Source of the DNA: Bacillus sp. Marseille-Q3570
GTDB taxonomy: Bacteria > Bacillota > Bacilli > Bacillales > Fictibacillaceae
DNA length: 64,000 nucleotides
Assembly (NCBI RefSeq): GCF_946151055.1
Contig: NZ_CAMGYZ010000004.1
Span: forward strand, 248,001-312,000
Direction of reading: 5' to 3'
Within the stretch, counting starts at the first letter, position 1, and the number at the start of each line of letters is the position of its first letter. The notes under the pieces are model-generated. The model was not told the DNA's origin. It saw only the letters and a list, made by a program, of their open reading frames with translations, and did not search any database. Positions 7,430 through 14,711 of this stretch are shown here, piece by piece. Both the position numbers and the translations under genes were made by a program.

Positions 7430-7946
7430 ATTTTTCACCTTCCATCCATTTTTTCAAATGATCCAAAGCACGTCGATGTGTTTTTGAAATTGATTGTGGG
7501 CTCACATTGAGAGAATGTGCAATTTCCCTCAATTTCCATTCTCTTTGATAGTGTAGATGGATGATTTTCCTTTGACGCTCTGTCAATCTTAAAATGGCTT
7601 GGCTCAATATAGGACACTCGAATTCTGTCTGGATATAGTCTTTCAGTGTGTTGTCTTCTGTGAAAATTTTTTCCAAAGCTGTCTCTTCAATGGTGGGAAA
7701 CTGATTTTTCCGGAGTTTTCGTATATAGTTGATCGCTTGATAATAAATGAATTTCGACATGTAATGAATGAATCGGCATTCAAAACAAAATTGTTGGAAG
7801 CGATGATTCAATTCCGTGTATTGATCAACCGATGGAGAATTGATGAATTGCAGCATTTCAATCCGATTATCCTGATGGTTTATAAATGCTGATAAGAGAT
7901 CCCCCTGTCTTTCTATTTGACGTAATATACGCTCTGCATCTCTCAT
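7422..7946 (-). CDS. SigO-like RNA polymerase sigma factor (region 4 plus partial region 2)
   Basis: This 174-residue sigma-70 family protein ends in a clear region 4: LSQAILRLTERQRKIIHLHY, then KLREIAHSLNVSPQSISKTH. The first half is divergent (HRFQQFCFECRFIHYMSKFI, YYQAINYIRKLRKN), with no complete region 2. That is typical of SigO (YvrI), which needs RsoA to supply region 2. The ATG at 7946 is set by GGGAGGG nine bases upstream, rather than the longer frame beginning at 7988. It is first in an overlapping sigma-yvrJ-rsoA cluster. No anti-sigma factor is adjacent. Its targets are unknown. Confidence 0.75.
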   Translation of the reverse strand: MRDAERILRQIERQGDLLSAFINHQDNRIEMLQFINSPSVDQYTELNHRFQQFCFECRFIHYMSKFIYYQAINYIRKLRKNQFPTIEETALEKIFTEDNTLKDYIQTEFECPILSQAILRLTERQRKIIHLHYQREWKLREIAHSLNVSPQSISKTHRRALDHLKKWMEGEKYA

Positions 7947-7970
7947 TTCTGCATCCCTCCCGTTATCCAT

Positions 7971-8064
7971 AAAGCAAACTTGGCTCACCCAAGCCTTAGC
8001 GCAGGTTGAGCCTTAGTTGCCCTTATATTGAAGAAAGTATTTATACTTTCTTTAAATGTAAAGC
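7971..8064 (+). repeat. repeat A, full copy
   Basis: This runs from AACTTGGCTCACCCAAGCC through GCGCAGGTTGAGCC, TTAGTTGCCCTTATA, GAAGAAAGTA and ATACTTTCTTTAAATG. The 3' hairpin is slightly shortened. It sits just upstream of the sigma gene. Confidence 0.85.
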
Positions 8065-8120
8065 AATTCGAACGTCCAAAAAAACAAACAAAATGCGAAC
8101 ATTTGTTCTTATTTTAAGTA

Positions 8121-8164
8121 TAAAAAAGAGAACACCCTTTGACCATAAGGCTTTTCGGGTGTTC
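8121..8164 (-). terminator. terminator of the MFS gene
   Basis: GAACACCC (8130-8137) and GGGTGTTC (8157-8164) form the stem, followed on the minus strand by TCTTTTTT. Confidence 0.85.
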
Positions 8165-8204
8165 TATGTCCGTGTCTATCGTCCCACTTAAGCGAACAAT
8201 ATGC

Positions 8205-9395
8205 TCAAGCTTCCCTTTTGCTTTTCGCTGATTCCGTTGTGCTTGGTGTCCGGATGAAAAACGATAACACCAATAGAATCGCTAAGAAAACGATCGGCAG
8301 GTTGAACCCGGCATCCGAACCATACGCCTCAGACACGACGCCCACAATCCAGCCAGCGAATGCCCCGCCAATCCCTGCTGCTACATAAACCAGACCGAGG
8401 GCCGATCCGCCTGTTCTGCTTAACTTCGTTCCGATAGCGGTTGCAGTTGGAAACAGAACGGAGAAAAACAATCCGGCAACACCAAACAAGTATACCCAGT
8501 CATCCACAAACACTTTACTGATCGTGACAAACACAAGGCTTAGTGCTGAAAAAGAAAACAATAGCATTCTTTCACCAAGCTTATTGATCAGCCATCCACC
8601 TGCTAAACGCCCCACAGTGAAACAAAGTGAGAATACGGAGATGATCGTTGCAACCATACTGTTCTTTGCTGCTTCAGATGCACCACCGAGAGTCAAGTCT
8701 TTTAAATATGTCGGGAAAAAGTTCAAAAAGGACACTTCCGCTGACACATAGAAAATCAAAAAGATCATGACGAGGATGAACTGATATTGGCCAAGCATTT
8801 CTTTGAAAGCTGATAGGTTGACCTTATCGACTTCCCCTTCAGGCAGTTTCACACTAAACACATAAAAAATCAAAGCAATCAACAATATAGCGATACCGAT
8901 ATAAAAATAGCGCCAGGAAATTTCGTTTGAAAACATCATCTTCAACACGATCGGAAATAAAAACATTCCGAAACCGTATATTCCCATTGCAATATTGAAC
9001 ATCGTCCCCTGTTTTTCCGGATAGACTGCGGGAACAATTGCATTGGAGGCGACCGTCATCGCTCCGAGACCAAACCCGACGATGAGGTAAAACCCAAGGA
9101 AAAACGCGATAGTCTGTGCAAGACCAGTACCGAGAAGCCCTGCTCCCATGATGATACTTCCGATCACCATCATAACTTTCACACCACGTTTATCTGTAAA
9201 ATAACCGATAATTACACTTGCTAATACAAATCCCCATTGGAAGATGAAAACCACCAGTCCAAACTCACTTAAATCAAGCCCGATATCCCTCTCGACTTCA
9301 TCGAGGACAATTCCTTTCGTACTTGATAATCCGCCTAATAAGAACATAGTAAAAAACATGATGACAAGGGCTGATAGACTTTTAATTTTCGACAT
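8205..9395 (-). CDS. MFS transporter
   Basis: This is a 396-residue major facilitator with twelve predicted helices. The cytoplasmic loop between helices 2 and 3 reads GYFTDKRGVKVMM, a good MFS motif A, and GRLAGGWLINKLGERM repeats it in the second half. The overall pattern resembles the FucP/GlcP-like sugar:H+ symporter branch, but no substrate motif is diagnostic. GGAGAGAG precedes the ATG by four bases. It is divergent from an oligo-1,6-glucosidase gene, with a 513-bp repeat-filled gap between them, so uptake of a sugar or glucoside is a reasonable guess and no more than that. Confidence 0.85.
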   Translation of the reverse strand: MSKIKSLSALVIMFFTMFLLGGLSSTKGIVLDEVERDIGLDLSEFGLVVFIFQWGFVLASVIIGYFTDKRGVKVMMVIGSIIMGAGLLGTGLAQTIAFFLGFYLIVGFGLGAMTVASNAIVPAVYPEKQGTMFNIAMGIYGFGMFLFPIVLKMMFSNEISWRYFYIGIAILLIALIFYVFSVKLPEGEVDKVNLSAFKEMLGQYQFILVMIFLIFYVSAEVSFLNFFPTYLKDLTLGGASEAAKNSMVATIISVFSLCFTVGRLAGGWLINKLGERMLLFSFSALSLVFVTISKVFVDDWVYLFGVAGLFFSVLFPTATAIGTKLSRTGGSALGLVYVAAGIGGAFAGWIVGVVSEAYGSDAGFNLPIVFLAILLVLSFFIRTPSTTESAKSKREA

Positions 9396-9499
9396 GACAC
9401 TCTCTCCAATCCTACCTGCTGAATCTTCTCCTATATTGATTCCCGCAGTCCCCAGACTTTACACTTCCAATCATACATTGGATAATGGCGATAGGTTAT

Positions 9500-9750
9500 T
9501 TTTAAAAACTCACCTTGTGCAAGTTGATTGGAGAGCAAGGTGCGAGACTCCAGCGAGATCAGCGTGCCTACAACCTGAATAATCTCCTCGCAAGGCATAC
9601 GACGAGGAAGCTCGCTTCGACAGGACTTTCTTGTAGACGCAGGAGCACAAATGCTTCCTTGAAAAGGAGACTCCTGAGGTCGCAAGGCGACGAGTGGGCT
9701 CACCGCACGCCCCGCGGAAAGCGATCATCCTGGAGCGAAAACAAAGACTT
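9500..9750 (-). repeat. repeat B, long copy, joined to repeat A
   Basis: Read on the minus strand, this begins TTCGCTCCAGGATGATCGC, TTTCCGCGGGGCGTGCGGTG, AGCCCACTCG and ends near TTGATTGG, GAGCAAGGTGCGAGACTCC and CACCTTGTGC. The core matches a GC-rich intergenic repeat widespread in Bacillaceae. It abuts repeat A at 9753 with the same junction seen at two other loci. Short frames inside it are not genes. Confidence 0.8.
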
Positions 9751-9752
9751 TT

Positions 9753-9847
9753 AAAGAAAACTTGGCGAGACCAAGCCTTTTGTAGGTCGAGCCTTAGTTG
9801 CCCTTATACTGAAGACAGTATTTTATACTTTCTTTAAGTGTAAGAGC
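9753..9847 (+). repeat. repeat A, full copy
   Basis: AAAGAAAACTTGGCGAGACC and AAGCCTTTTGTAGGTCGAGCC are followed by TTAGTTGCCCTTATACTGAA and the 3' stem TATACTTTCTTTAAGTGTAA. The 5' stem here is GGCGAGACCAAGCC. It is contiguous with repeat B on its left and ends about 60 bp before the glucosidase start. Confidence 0.88.
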
Positions 9848-9908
9848 AACAACAATTGCGAAGGATGAGGTCAAATTTTTCGAAATTCACTTCAAGGAGG
9901 TCTGTACG

Positions 9909-11552
9909 TTGAAACGGCAATGGTGGAAAGAAGCAGTTGTCTATCAAGTGTATTGGAGAAGCTTTTATGATACAGACGGAGATGGATATGGAGATATTAA
10001 CGGTGTCATAGAAAAATTGGATTACATTAAAAAGTTGGGTGTGGATGTCATCTGGTTGAACCCTGTCTATGAATCACCTGATAAGGACAACGGGTACGAT
10101 ATTTCAGACTACCAATCCATCATGAAAAAGGCTGGAACGATAGAAGATTGGGAGAAGCTTTTAAATGAAACGCACAAACGTGATATGAAATTGATCATGG
10201 ATCTTGTCGTCAATCATACATCCGATCAACATCACTGGTTCCAGGAATCACGTTCATCAAAGGATAGTCCTAAACGTGATTGGTATATCTGGAAAGATCC
10301 AAAACCGGATGGAACCCCGCCGAACAATTGGCGATCTTATTTCACTCCATCTACGTGGGAATTTGATGAAAAGACCGGACAATATTACTTTCATTCATTT
10401 GCTGTCGAGCAGCCTGATCTGAATTGGCGGAATCCCGAAGTGAGAGAAGCAATTTTCAATATGATGAAATTCTGGCTGGATAAAGGGATTGATGGATTCA
10501 GAATGGATGTCATCAATCTGCTTGCAAAAATTGAAGGGTTTCCAGACGCAAGAACTCCTGAAAAAATAAATTATCTGGGAAATAATCCTGGTATACATGA
10601 ATATTTACAGGAAATGAACAAGAATGTATTGCGTCATTACGATATCATGACTGTGGGAGAGATTCCTTTTGTCACGCCAGAAGACGGATTAAAATATGTT
10701 GGAGAAGACCGAAATGAGCTGGACACCCTCTTCCATTTCCAAGTAGCCGACGATATGCCAGATTGGGATATGCTTCAATATAAAGATATCCAGAAGAAAT
10801 GGTTTGAAGGAATGTTCAGCAAAGGCTGGAACTCGCAATTCCTGAACAATCATGATCATACAAGACAGGTGACAAGGTACGGAAACGATGGCGAGTATCG
10901 TGTGGAATCCGCAAAACTGCTCGCAACAATGGTGCATACGCTGCCTGGAACGCCTTATATTTTTCAGGGTGAAGAGATCGGTATGACTGGTGTAGATTTC
11001 AATTCTATTGATGATTATCAGGATATCGCTATGAGAAACAAATACGAAGAGGAAGTCGGGAAAGGAAGAAATCCCGATGAAGTTTTAGAAGAGTTGAAGC
11101 CGTTAAGCCGGGATAATTCCAGAACCCCCGTGCAATGGGACGCAACAGAAAATGCGGGCTTTACAGATGGTGAACCATGGATTGCTGTCAATCCAAATTA
11201 CAAAGAAATCAATGTAGAGAAAGCATTGGAGGACCCTGATTCGATCTTTTACTATTACCAGAAGTTGATCGAGCTTCGAAAAAACAATGATGTCATGGTA
11301 TATGGTGATTATGAAGATTTGTCTGATGGTGATGAACATCTTTATATGTATACGAGGAGCTTGGACGGTGTCACCTGGCTAGTAGTATTGAATCATTCCG
11401 ATGAAAATAACAGAATGACCTTACCTGAGGAAAGTTTGAACGCAGAGCTTAAGATCATGAACTACAAGGATGTTTCTCCGGAAGTAGCTGACCGCGATAC
11501 GACCCTTCGACCACATGAAGCAAGGATCTATCAATATCAAACATCAAAATAA
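9909..11552 (+). CDS. malL: oligo-1,6-glucosidase (GH13_31 alpha-glucosidase)
   Basis: This cytoplasmic 547-residue enzyme releases glucose from the non-reducing end of isomalto-oligosaccharides. All GH13 regions are present: DLVVNH (residues 98-103), GFRMDVIN with nucleophile Asp200, VGEIPF with acid/base Glu251, and FLNNHD with Asp316. The residue after the nucleophile is Val201; in B. cereus oligo-1,6-glucosidase the equivalent Val directs alpha-1,6 preference, so that specificity is predicted over maltose. The TTG start follows AAGGAGG by eight bases. It is monocistronic and divergent from an MFS transporter. No adjacent regulator is seen. Confidence 0.93.
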   Translation: MKRQWWKEAVVYQVYWRSFYDTDGDGYGDINGVIEKLDYIKKLGVDVIWLNPVYESPDKDNGYDISDYQSIMKKAGTIEDWEKLLNETHKRDMKLIMDLVVNHTSDQHHWFQESRSSKDSPKRDWYIWKDPKPDGTPPNNWRSYFTPSTWEFDEKTGQYYFHSFAVEQPDLNWRNPEVREAIFNMMKFWLDKGIDGFRMDVINLLAKIEGFPDARTPEKINYLGNNPGIHEYLQEMNKNVLRHYDIMTVGEIPFVTPEDGLKYVGEDRNELDTLFHFQVADDMPDWDMLQYKDIQKKWFEGMFSKGWNSQFLNNHDHTRQVTRYGNDGEYRVESAKLLATMVHTLPGTPYIFQGEEIGMTGVDFNSIDDYQDIAMRNKYEEEVGKGRNPDEVLEELKPLSRDNSRTPVQWDATENAGFTDGEPWIAVNPNYKEINVEKALEDPDSIFYYYQKLIELRKNNDVMVYGDYEDLSDGDEHLYMYTRSLDGVTWLVVLNHSDENNRMTLPEESLNAELKIMNYKDVSPEVADRDTTLRPHEARIYQYQTSK

Positions 11553-11569
11553 TCCAACTTCAATAAGGG

Positions 11570-11690
11570 AGCGACTCTAGCGCAATGCTTGATCTTCCGC
11601 ACTTCAACAAATCAGCAAATTAACAATGCTGATCACAGATTTTTTTTGCGGAGATGGAAAGCATTGAGGAGTCCTCCCTTTTTCCTTATA
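11570..11690. repeat. long imperfect inverted repeat downstream of malL
   Basis: The left arm (AAGGGAGCGACTC, GCAATGCTT, CTTCCGCA) pairs with the right arm (TGCGGAGATGGAAAGCATTG, AGGAGTCCTCCCTTTTT). A small inner hairpin AATCAGCA/TGCTGAT and a run of eight T precede the right arm. It may terminate malL, but at about 120 bp it is far larger than a usual terminator. Confidence 0.65.
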
Positions 11691-11764
11691 TTGGATGTTC
11701 AAATTGCTTCACAAATGAGTGAAACGTTTAAACATGCTTATTTTAAATATTGGATTTCAGGCTA

Positions 11765-11930
11765 AATTCACTCCCTTTCCGCAAGCCTTCTCACATACAC
11801 AGGATGTGTTGGCTTCGACGTTCACCATAGGACATGGTGGTTTTCAGTCGAAGATCCTTTAAAAATGCGGGGGTCTTACCTGGATCGCTTTTCCTGCAGA
11901 GGTATCGCGAATTTCGCTCAAAATAATTTT
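11765..11930 (-). repeat. repeat C copy
   Basis: This contains TTCACTCCCTTTCCGCAAGC, CACAGGATGTG, TTGGCTTCGACGTT, GCGGGGGTCTTACCTGGA and GCTTTTCCTGC. It is the reverse orientation of the copy at 17015-17165. No gene is present in 11553-11957. Confidence 0.75.
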
Positions 11931-11957
11931 CAATAAAAGTCAACCAAGGTTTTTTAT

Positions 11958-12236
11958 TTAAAAATCGAATATTGAATCCCCGTTCACCTCTTCATCTTCT
12001 TTCAAACGCTTAGAGGACACGTCTTGGATAGGCTGTGGACTCGGTTTATCAACTTTCACCGTTCTAGGCGCTGACGGTTTTTGGTCCGCAGATTCCAACA
12101 ACAAGTCGCAATATGCTTTGATCGCACTCAGTTCACTCTGAACTTGACTTGAAGATGAACTCTCATCAACCTCTCCTTTAATAGATTCAAGGCGGTCAAT
12201 CATTTTCTGGACAACTAAACTGGATTGTATACTCAA
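11958..12236 (-). CDS. ywdI: YwdI-family (DUF5327) protein
   Basis: This is a 92-residue acidic protein of unknown function. An N-terminal helix (VVQKMIDRLESIKGEVD) and the conserved QSELSAIKAYCDLLLE segment match the YwdI family. The rest is a Pro/Ser/Lys-rich tail ending in GDSIFDF. The TTG start follows AGAGGGA by about five bases. In B. subtilis ywdI sits with ung, ywdK and gerQ; here these genes are dispersed over 36 kb. Confidence 0.75.
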   Translation of the reverse strand: MSIQSSLVVQKMIDRLESIKGEVDESSSSSQVQSELSAIKAYCDLLLESADQKPSAPRTVKVDKPSPQPIQDVSSKRLKEDEEVNGDSIFDF

Positions 12237-12332
12237 GAGAATCCCTCTTTCTTCACATCATTCTTTCCTCATTATAAAGGGCTTCTCCCGTCTAGCACAA
12301 CATAAGTGGAAAATATCACACTACTTCTGCTT

Positions 12333-12548
12333 TTATGATGTATCCCAAAGCACATGTCTCTTCAGTCGGTAAAACACATACACACTTCGGTTGAGAATGA
12401 CTGCTTCAAGCTTTCTGACTCCAACAAACGGTACACGATCGGGAAGAGATCCATTTTGCTTATCGTTCAAACCGTGGTGATTAATACGTACAATACTCAT
12501 AAGTGCAAGCCATACCACTAAACAATACGTAACGATTTCGCTCATCAT
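12333..12548 (-). CDS. hypothetical small membrane protein
   Basis: I do not recognise a family. From the ATG at 12548 the frame encodes 71 residues with one N-terminal transmembrane helix (IVTYCLVVWLALMSIV) and a basic C-terminal half. AAAGGGG lies about 11 bases upstream, a weak spacing. A longer frame starts at 12638 without a better site. It could be a chance frame; it is kept because the helix is placed as in real small membrane proteins. Confidence 0.35.
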   Translation of the reverse strand: MMSEIVTYCLVVWLALMSIVRINHHGLNDKQNGSLPDRVPFVGVRKLEAVILNRSVYVFYRLKRHVLWDTS

Positions 12549-12847
12549 GAAACCTATACCCCTTTCTCCCTCATCAATTGAATGGGTTCCGAAACAAACA
12601 TCCACCTCCTCATTCCCGGAACTTATCATCTTATTCATTTATGAATCCAAGTATACGTAATGGTTGTCTCAATGTTTGTCACAATCTGAAAGCCAGAACA
12701 AAGAAATTATCTACAAAAAACTTTGAGATTTGCCAATGCAGGTCAAAGTCTTCTATCAATCTTCCCTTCTTCTATTAGAATTCAATCGGATTAACACAAG
12801 TTAAGACGTAATATCGGTTATGAAACTTTTGAATAACTAAAATAAAA
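12549..12847. other. AT-rich gap without a supported gene
   Basis: No coding frame with a ribosome-binding site was found on either strand, and no repeat family member was recognised. The right end runs into the terminator of the DUF1499 gene. Confidence 0.5.
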
Positions 12848-12900
12848 AGAATGGAAGTCACAACGGGCGTTTTTCATGAACCCATTGTCGCTTCCATTCT
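12840..12900 (-). terminator. terminator of the DUF1499 gene
   Basis: AGAATGGAAG (12848-12857) pairs with CTTCCATTCT (12891-12900), with an inner CACAACGGG/CCCATTGTCG stem. On the minus strand it is followed by TTTTTATTTT. Confidence 0.88.
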
Positions 12901-12909
12901 TCTAGATGT

Positions 12910-13275
12910 TTATACCTTTTGGATGAATTTCTGTCTGATATATTCGATTCTTTTTCGATTAACGCCTAAATCTGTATATCCGACTCGGGATGCTGCCCGG
13001 ACATCGATGATTTTTTTGCTCTCATCAATTAAAAATTCCAAATCGGAAACGACCTTCAGCCACTTTGACTTGCACTCAGCTCGAATATAATCCTTCGCTT
13101 CTTCTACCACCTTCGTCCCGCTCATGTTGTTAAGTACTTTCAATATTGTTTCATAGGCATGATCAGAAGAACTGTTGTATGAGATAGGCGAGATATTATG
13201 CTTTTCACCAGCACTTTGGGATGACACACAATTTGGAGAGGATGGACAAGCTTCCAAGCTTTTTTTATCATTCAT
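12910..13275 (-). CDS. DUF1499 family protein
   Basis: This is a 121-residue cytoplasmic protein. The N-terminal ACPSSPNCVSSQ is the family signature, followed by YETILKVLNNM, YIRAECKSKWL and FLIDESKKIIDVRAASRVGY, which covers the rest of the domain. Function is unknown. The ATG at 13275 follows GAAGGAGGAG by six bases; the longer frame to 13452 is rejected as a start. It is divergent from the YflT-type stress gene. Confidence 0.88.
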   Translation of the reverse strand: MNDKKSLEACPSSPNCVSSQSAGEKHNISPISYNSSSDHAYETILKVLNNMSGTKVVEEAKDYIRAECKSKWLKVVSDLEFLIDESKKIIDVRAASRVGYTDLGVNRKRIEYIRQKFIQKV

Positions 13276-13407
13276 TCTATCTCCTCCTTCACACACCCCT
13301 ATTTCCCTCCTTACCACTTTAATAATCTCATACACAATGAATTTAATCTTCGCAACAAACGTTATATTGATGTAACGGAGTGTTAATCGATATTTACAGG
13401 AAAAGAG

Positions 13408-13433
13408 GTTTAAACAAGCTGTTATTGTGATAT
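13408..13433 (+). promoter_or_regulatory. candidate sigma-B promoter of the YflT-like gene
   Basis: GTTTAA (13408-13413), a 14-base spacer and TGATAT (13428-13433) resemble the sigma-B consensus GTTTAA-N12-15-GGGWAW. The -35 is exact and the -10 matches four of six. YflT/GSP17M genes belong to the general stress regulon in B. subtilis. Confidence 0.4.
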
Positions 13434-13467
13434 TGAAATAATACATTGACAAAGGAGGTTTTACAAA

Positions 13468-13818
13468 ATGGAAAAACCTATTGTAAGAGAATATGTTAAT
13501 GATGAAGAGTTGAAGAATGATGTGAAAGACTTGCAGAACAGAGGATTAAATAAAGACGATGTGTACGTAATCTCACATGATGATGACCGGACGAACAGGG
13601 TAGCTGGCAGTGCAGATGCCAACACGGTCGGAGTTAAGGAAATGGGACTTGATACAGCTGTCGGAAATATATTCAATAAGAAGGGTGACGAGTTGAGAGC
13701 GAAGTTAAAAGAAATGGGATTCTCCCAACTTGAAGCTGATCAATATGAGGAAAGACTTGATGAAGGAAAAATCCTCATGTTAGTAACAGATCACAAAAAG
13801 GTACAAGACTGGGTATAG
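13468..13818 (+). CDS. yflT: general stress protein, YflT/GSP17M family
   Basis: This is a 116-residue cytoplasmic protein. The N-terminal IVREYVNDEELKNDVKDL, the VYVISHDDDRTN strand and LEADQYEERLDEGKILMLV match the heat-induced YflT domain. The biochemical role is unknown. AAAGGAGG lies about nine bases before the ATG. A candidate sigma-B promoter lies 35 bp upstream and an imperfect terminator follows. Confidence 0.9.
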   Translation: MEKPIVREYVNDEELKNDVKDLQNRGLNKDDVYVISHDDDRTNRVAGSADANTVGVKEMGLDTAVGNIFNKKGDELRAKLKEMGFSQLEADQYEERLDEGKILMLVTDHKKVQDWV

Positions 13819-13830
13819 TTTAGGTATATC

Positions 13831-13870
13831 GATAAGAGGCTGCCCCCAAATGGACAGCTTCTTTTTCTTT
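13831..13870 (+). terminator. terminator of the YflT-like gene
   Basis: AAGAGGCTGCCC and GGACAGCTTCTT form an imperfect stem, followed by TTTCTTTG. Confidence 0.65.
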
Positions 13871-13902
13871 GCTCTATTTTTTGAGGTTTTTTTCGTAACC
13901 TT

Positions 13903-14003
13903 TGTTGCTCTTGCACTTAAGAAAGTATAAAATACTTTCTTAAGTATAAGGGCAACTAACGCTCGACCTACAAAAGGCTTGGTCTCGCTAAGTTTTCTTT
14001 AAA
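13903..14003 (-). repeat. repeat A, full copy, joined to repeat B
   Basis: On the minus strand this reads AAAGAAAACTTAGCGAGACC, AAGCCTTTTGTAGGTCGAGC, TAGTTGCCCTTATACTTAAG, then AAAGTATTTTATACTTTCTT and AAGTGCAAGAGCAAC. The wording is almost identical to the copies at 9753 and 21366, forming an 'AB-associated' subfamily. Confidence 0.88.
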
Positions 14004-14017
14004 AATTGTTGATTTCC

Positions 14018-14110
14018 GCTCCAGGATGCTCGCTTTCCGCGGGGCGTGCGGTGAGCCCACAGGAGTCTGCTCTCCATCAACTTTACACAAGGTGTTTTTT
14101 AAAAATGACT
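14018..14110 (-). repeat. repeat B, internally deleted copy
   Basis: On the plus strand it begins TTGATTTCCGCTCCAGGATG, CTCGCTTTCCGCGGGGCGTG and CGGTGAGCCCAC. It then jumps to CAGGAGTCTGCTCTCCATCA and ACAAGGTGTTTTTTAAA, the far end of the longer copy at 9500-9750. Confidence 0.8.
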
Positions 14111-14155
14111 CAAAAGCAACAATTTTTTAGAAAAGAGTCTTTGAAATTCAACCCT

Positions 14156-14611
14156 TTAATAGATTGCAAAAACGATGGTCAGTTCTTCTGTATCGAATTT
14201 CAAGGGTAACAACAAGAGTTTCGCTGCATCCGCAATAGAAACTTCGTTTACCACTCGAGGGGTTGTGATGTCTACTGTAATGTCTGCATTCGCTAATTGT
14301 GTTGCAATATTGCCAGCGAGGATATTACCCAACTCCCCGATGAAAGAATCAAGCATCTCACCTTCAAATGGCATCCCATACATTTGATTCCCGCATTCTC
14401 CAAAAAAAGTTTTTGACGCAATGAAAAGGAGTGAACCATTGATCTCTTTTTCAAGACCTATGATGACACCTGCTTGTTGTGGATCCTTATATTCGAACTT
14501 GATTTCGCTTTGAGGCTTTCCCATTTCGAACTCCATTGGTATGACCGTCTTTATGACGCCGATTGCCCCATTCAGTAAACTCGTGATATGTTGTGCTGCC
14601 GCCATCGTCAT
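14156..14611 (-). CDS. cheX: CheX-like chemotaxis phosphatase-fold protein
   Basis: This 151-residue protein carries the CheC/CheX/FliY active-site pattern E-x3-N in SFIGELGNILAGNIATQL, the segment that removes phosphate from CheY-P. The domain opens with a hydrophobic helix (AAAQHITSLLNGAIGVIKTV) as in CheX. The ATG at 14611 lies eight bases after GGGGG; frames further upstream lack a site. No other chemotaxis gene is nearby, so it may serve a stand-alone response regulator. It lies downstream of the FrnE-like gene, separated by a strong terminator. Confidence 0.82.
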   Translation of the reverse strand: MTMAAAQHITSLLNGAIGVIKTVIPMEFEMGKPQSEIKFEYKDPQQAGVIIGLEKEINGSLLFIASKTFFGECGNQMYGMPFEGEMLDSFIGELGNILAGNIATQLANADITVDITTPRVVNEVSIADAAKLLLLPLKFDTEELTIVFAIY

Positions 14612-14680
14612 CGACCGAACCCCCAAAGCGAATGATTTCCCTTTATATCGGCTTTTTTCTTTTAAATTAAAGGAAATCAA

Positions 14681-14711
14681 TAAAAAACTACTGATCGAGT
14701 CAGTAGTTTTT
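14681..14711 (-). terminator. terminator overlapping the FrnE-like stop codon
   Basis: AAAAACTACTGA (14683-14694) and TCAGTAGTTTTT (14700-14711) form a perfect 12-bp stem with a 5-base loop and T-tract. The stop codon (14710-14712) is part of the stem. Confidence 0.9.

Noticed and set aside
8006-8191. Rightward 61-codon frame
   Set aside because: It is built from repeat A and the MFS terminator.
9431-9754. Several overlapping frames on both strands
   Set aside because: They lie within repeat B and reflect its GC-rich composition; similar frames appear at the other B copies.
11719-11734. cre-like palindrome GAAACGTTTAAAC downstream of malL
   Set aside because: It matches poorly when aligned on the central CG, and lies after the gene with no promoter nearby.
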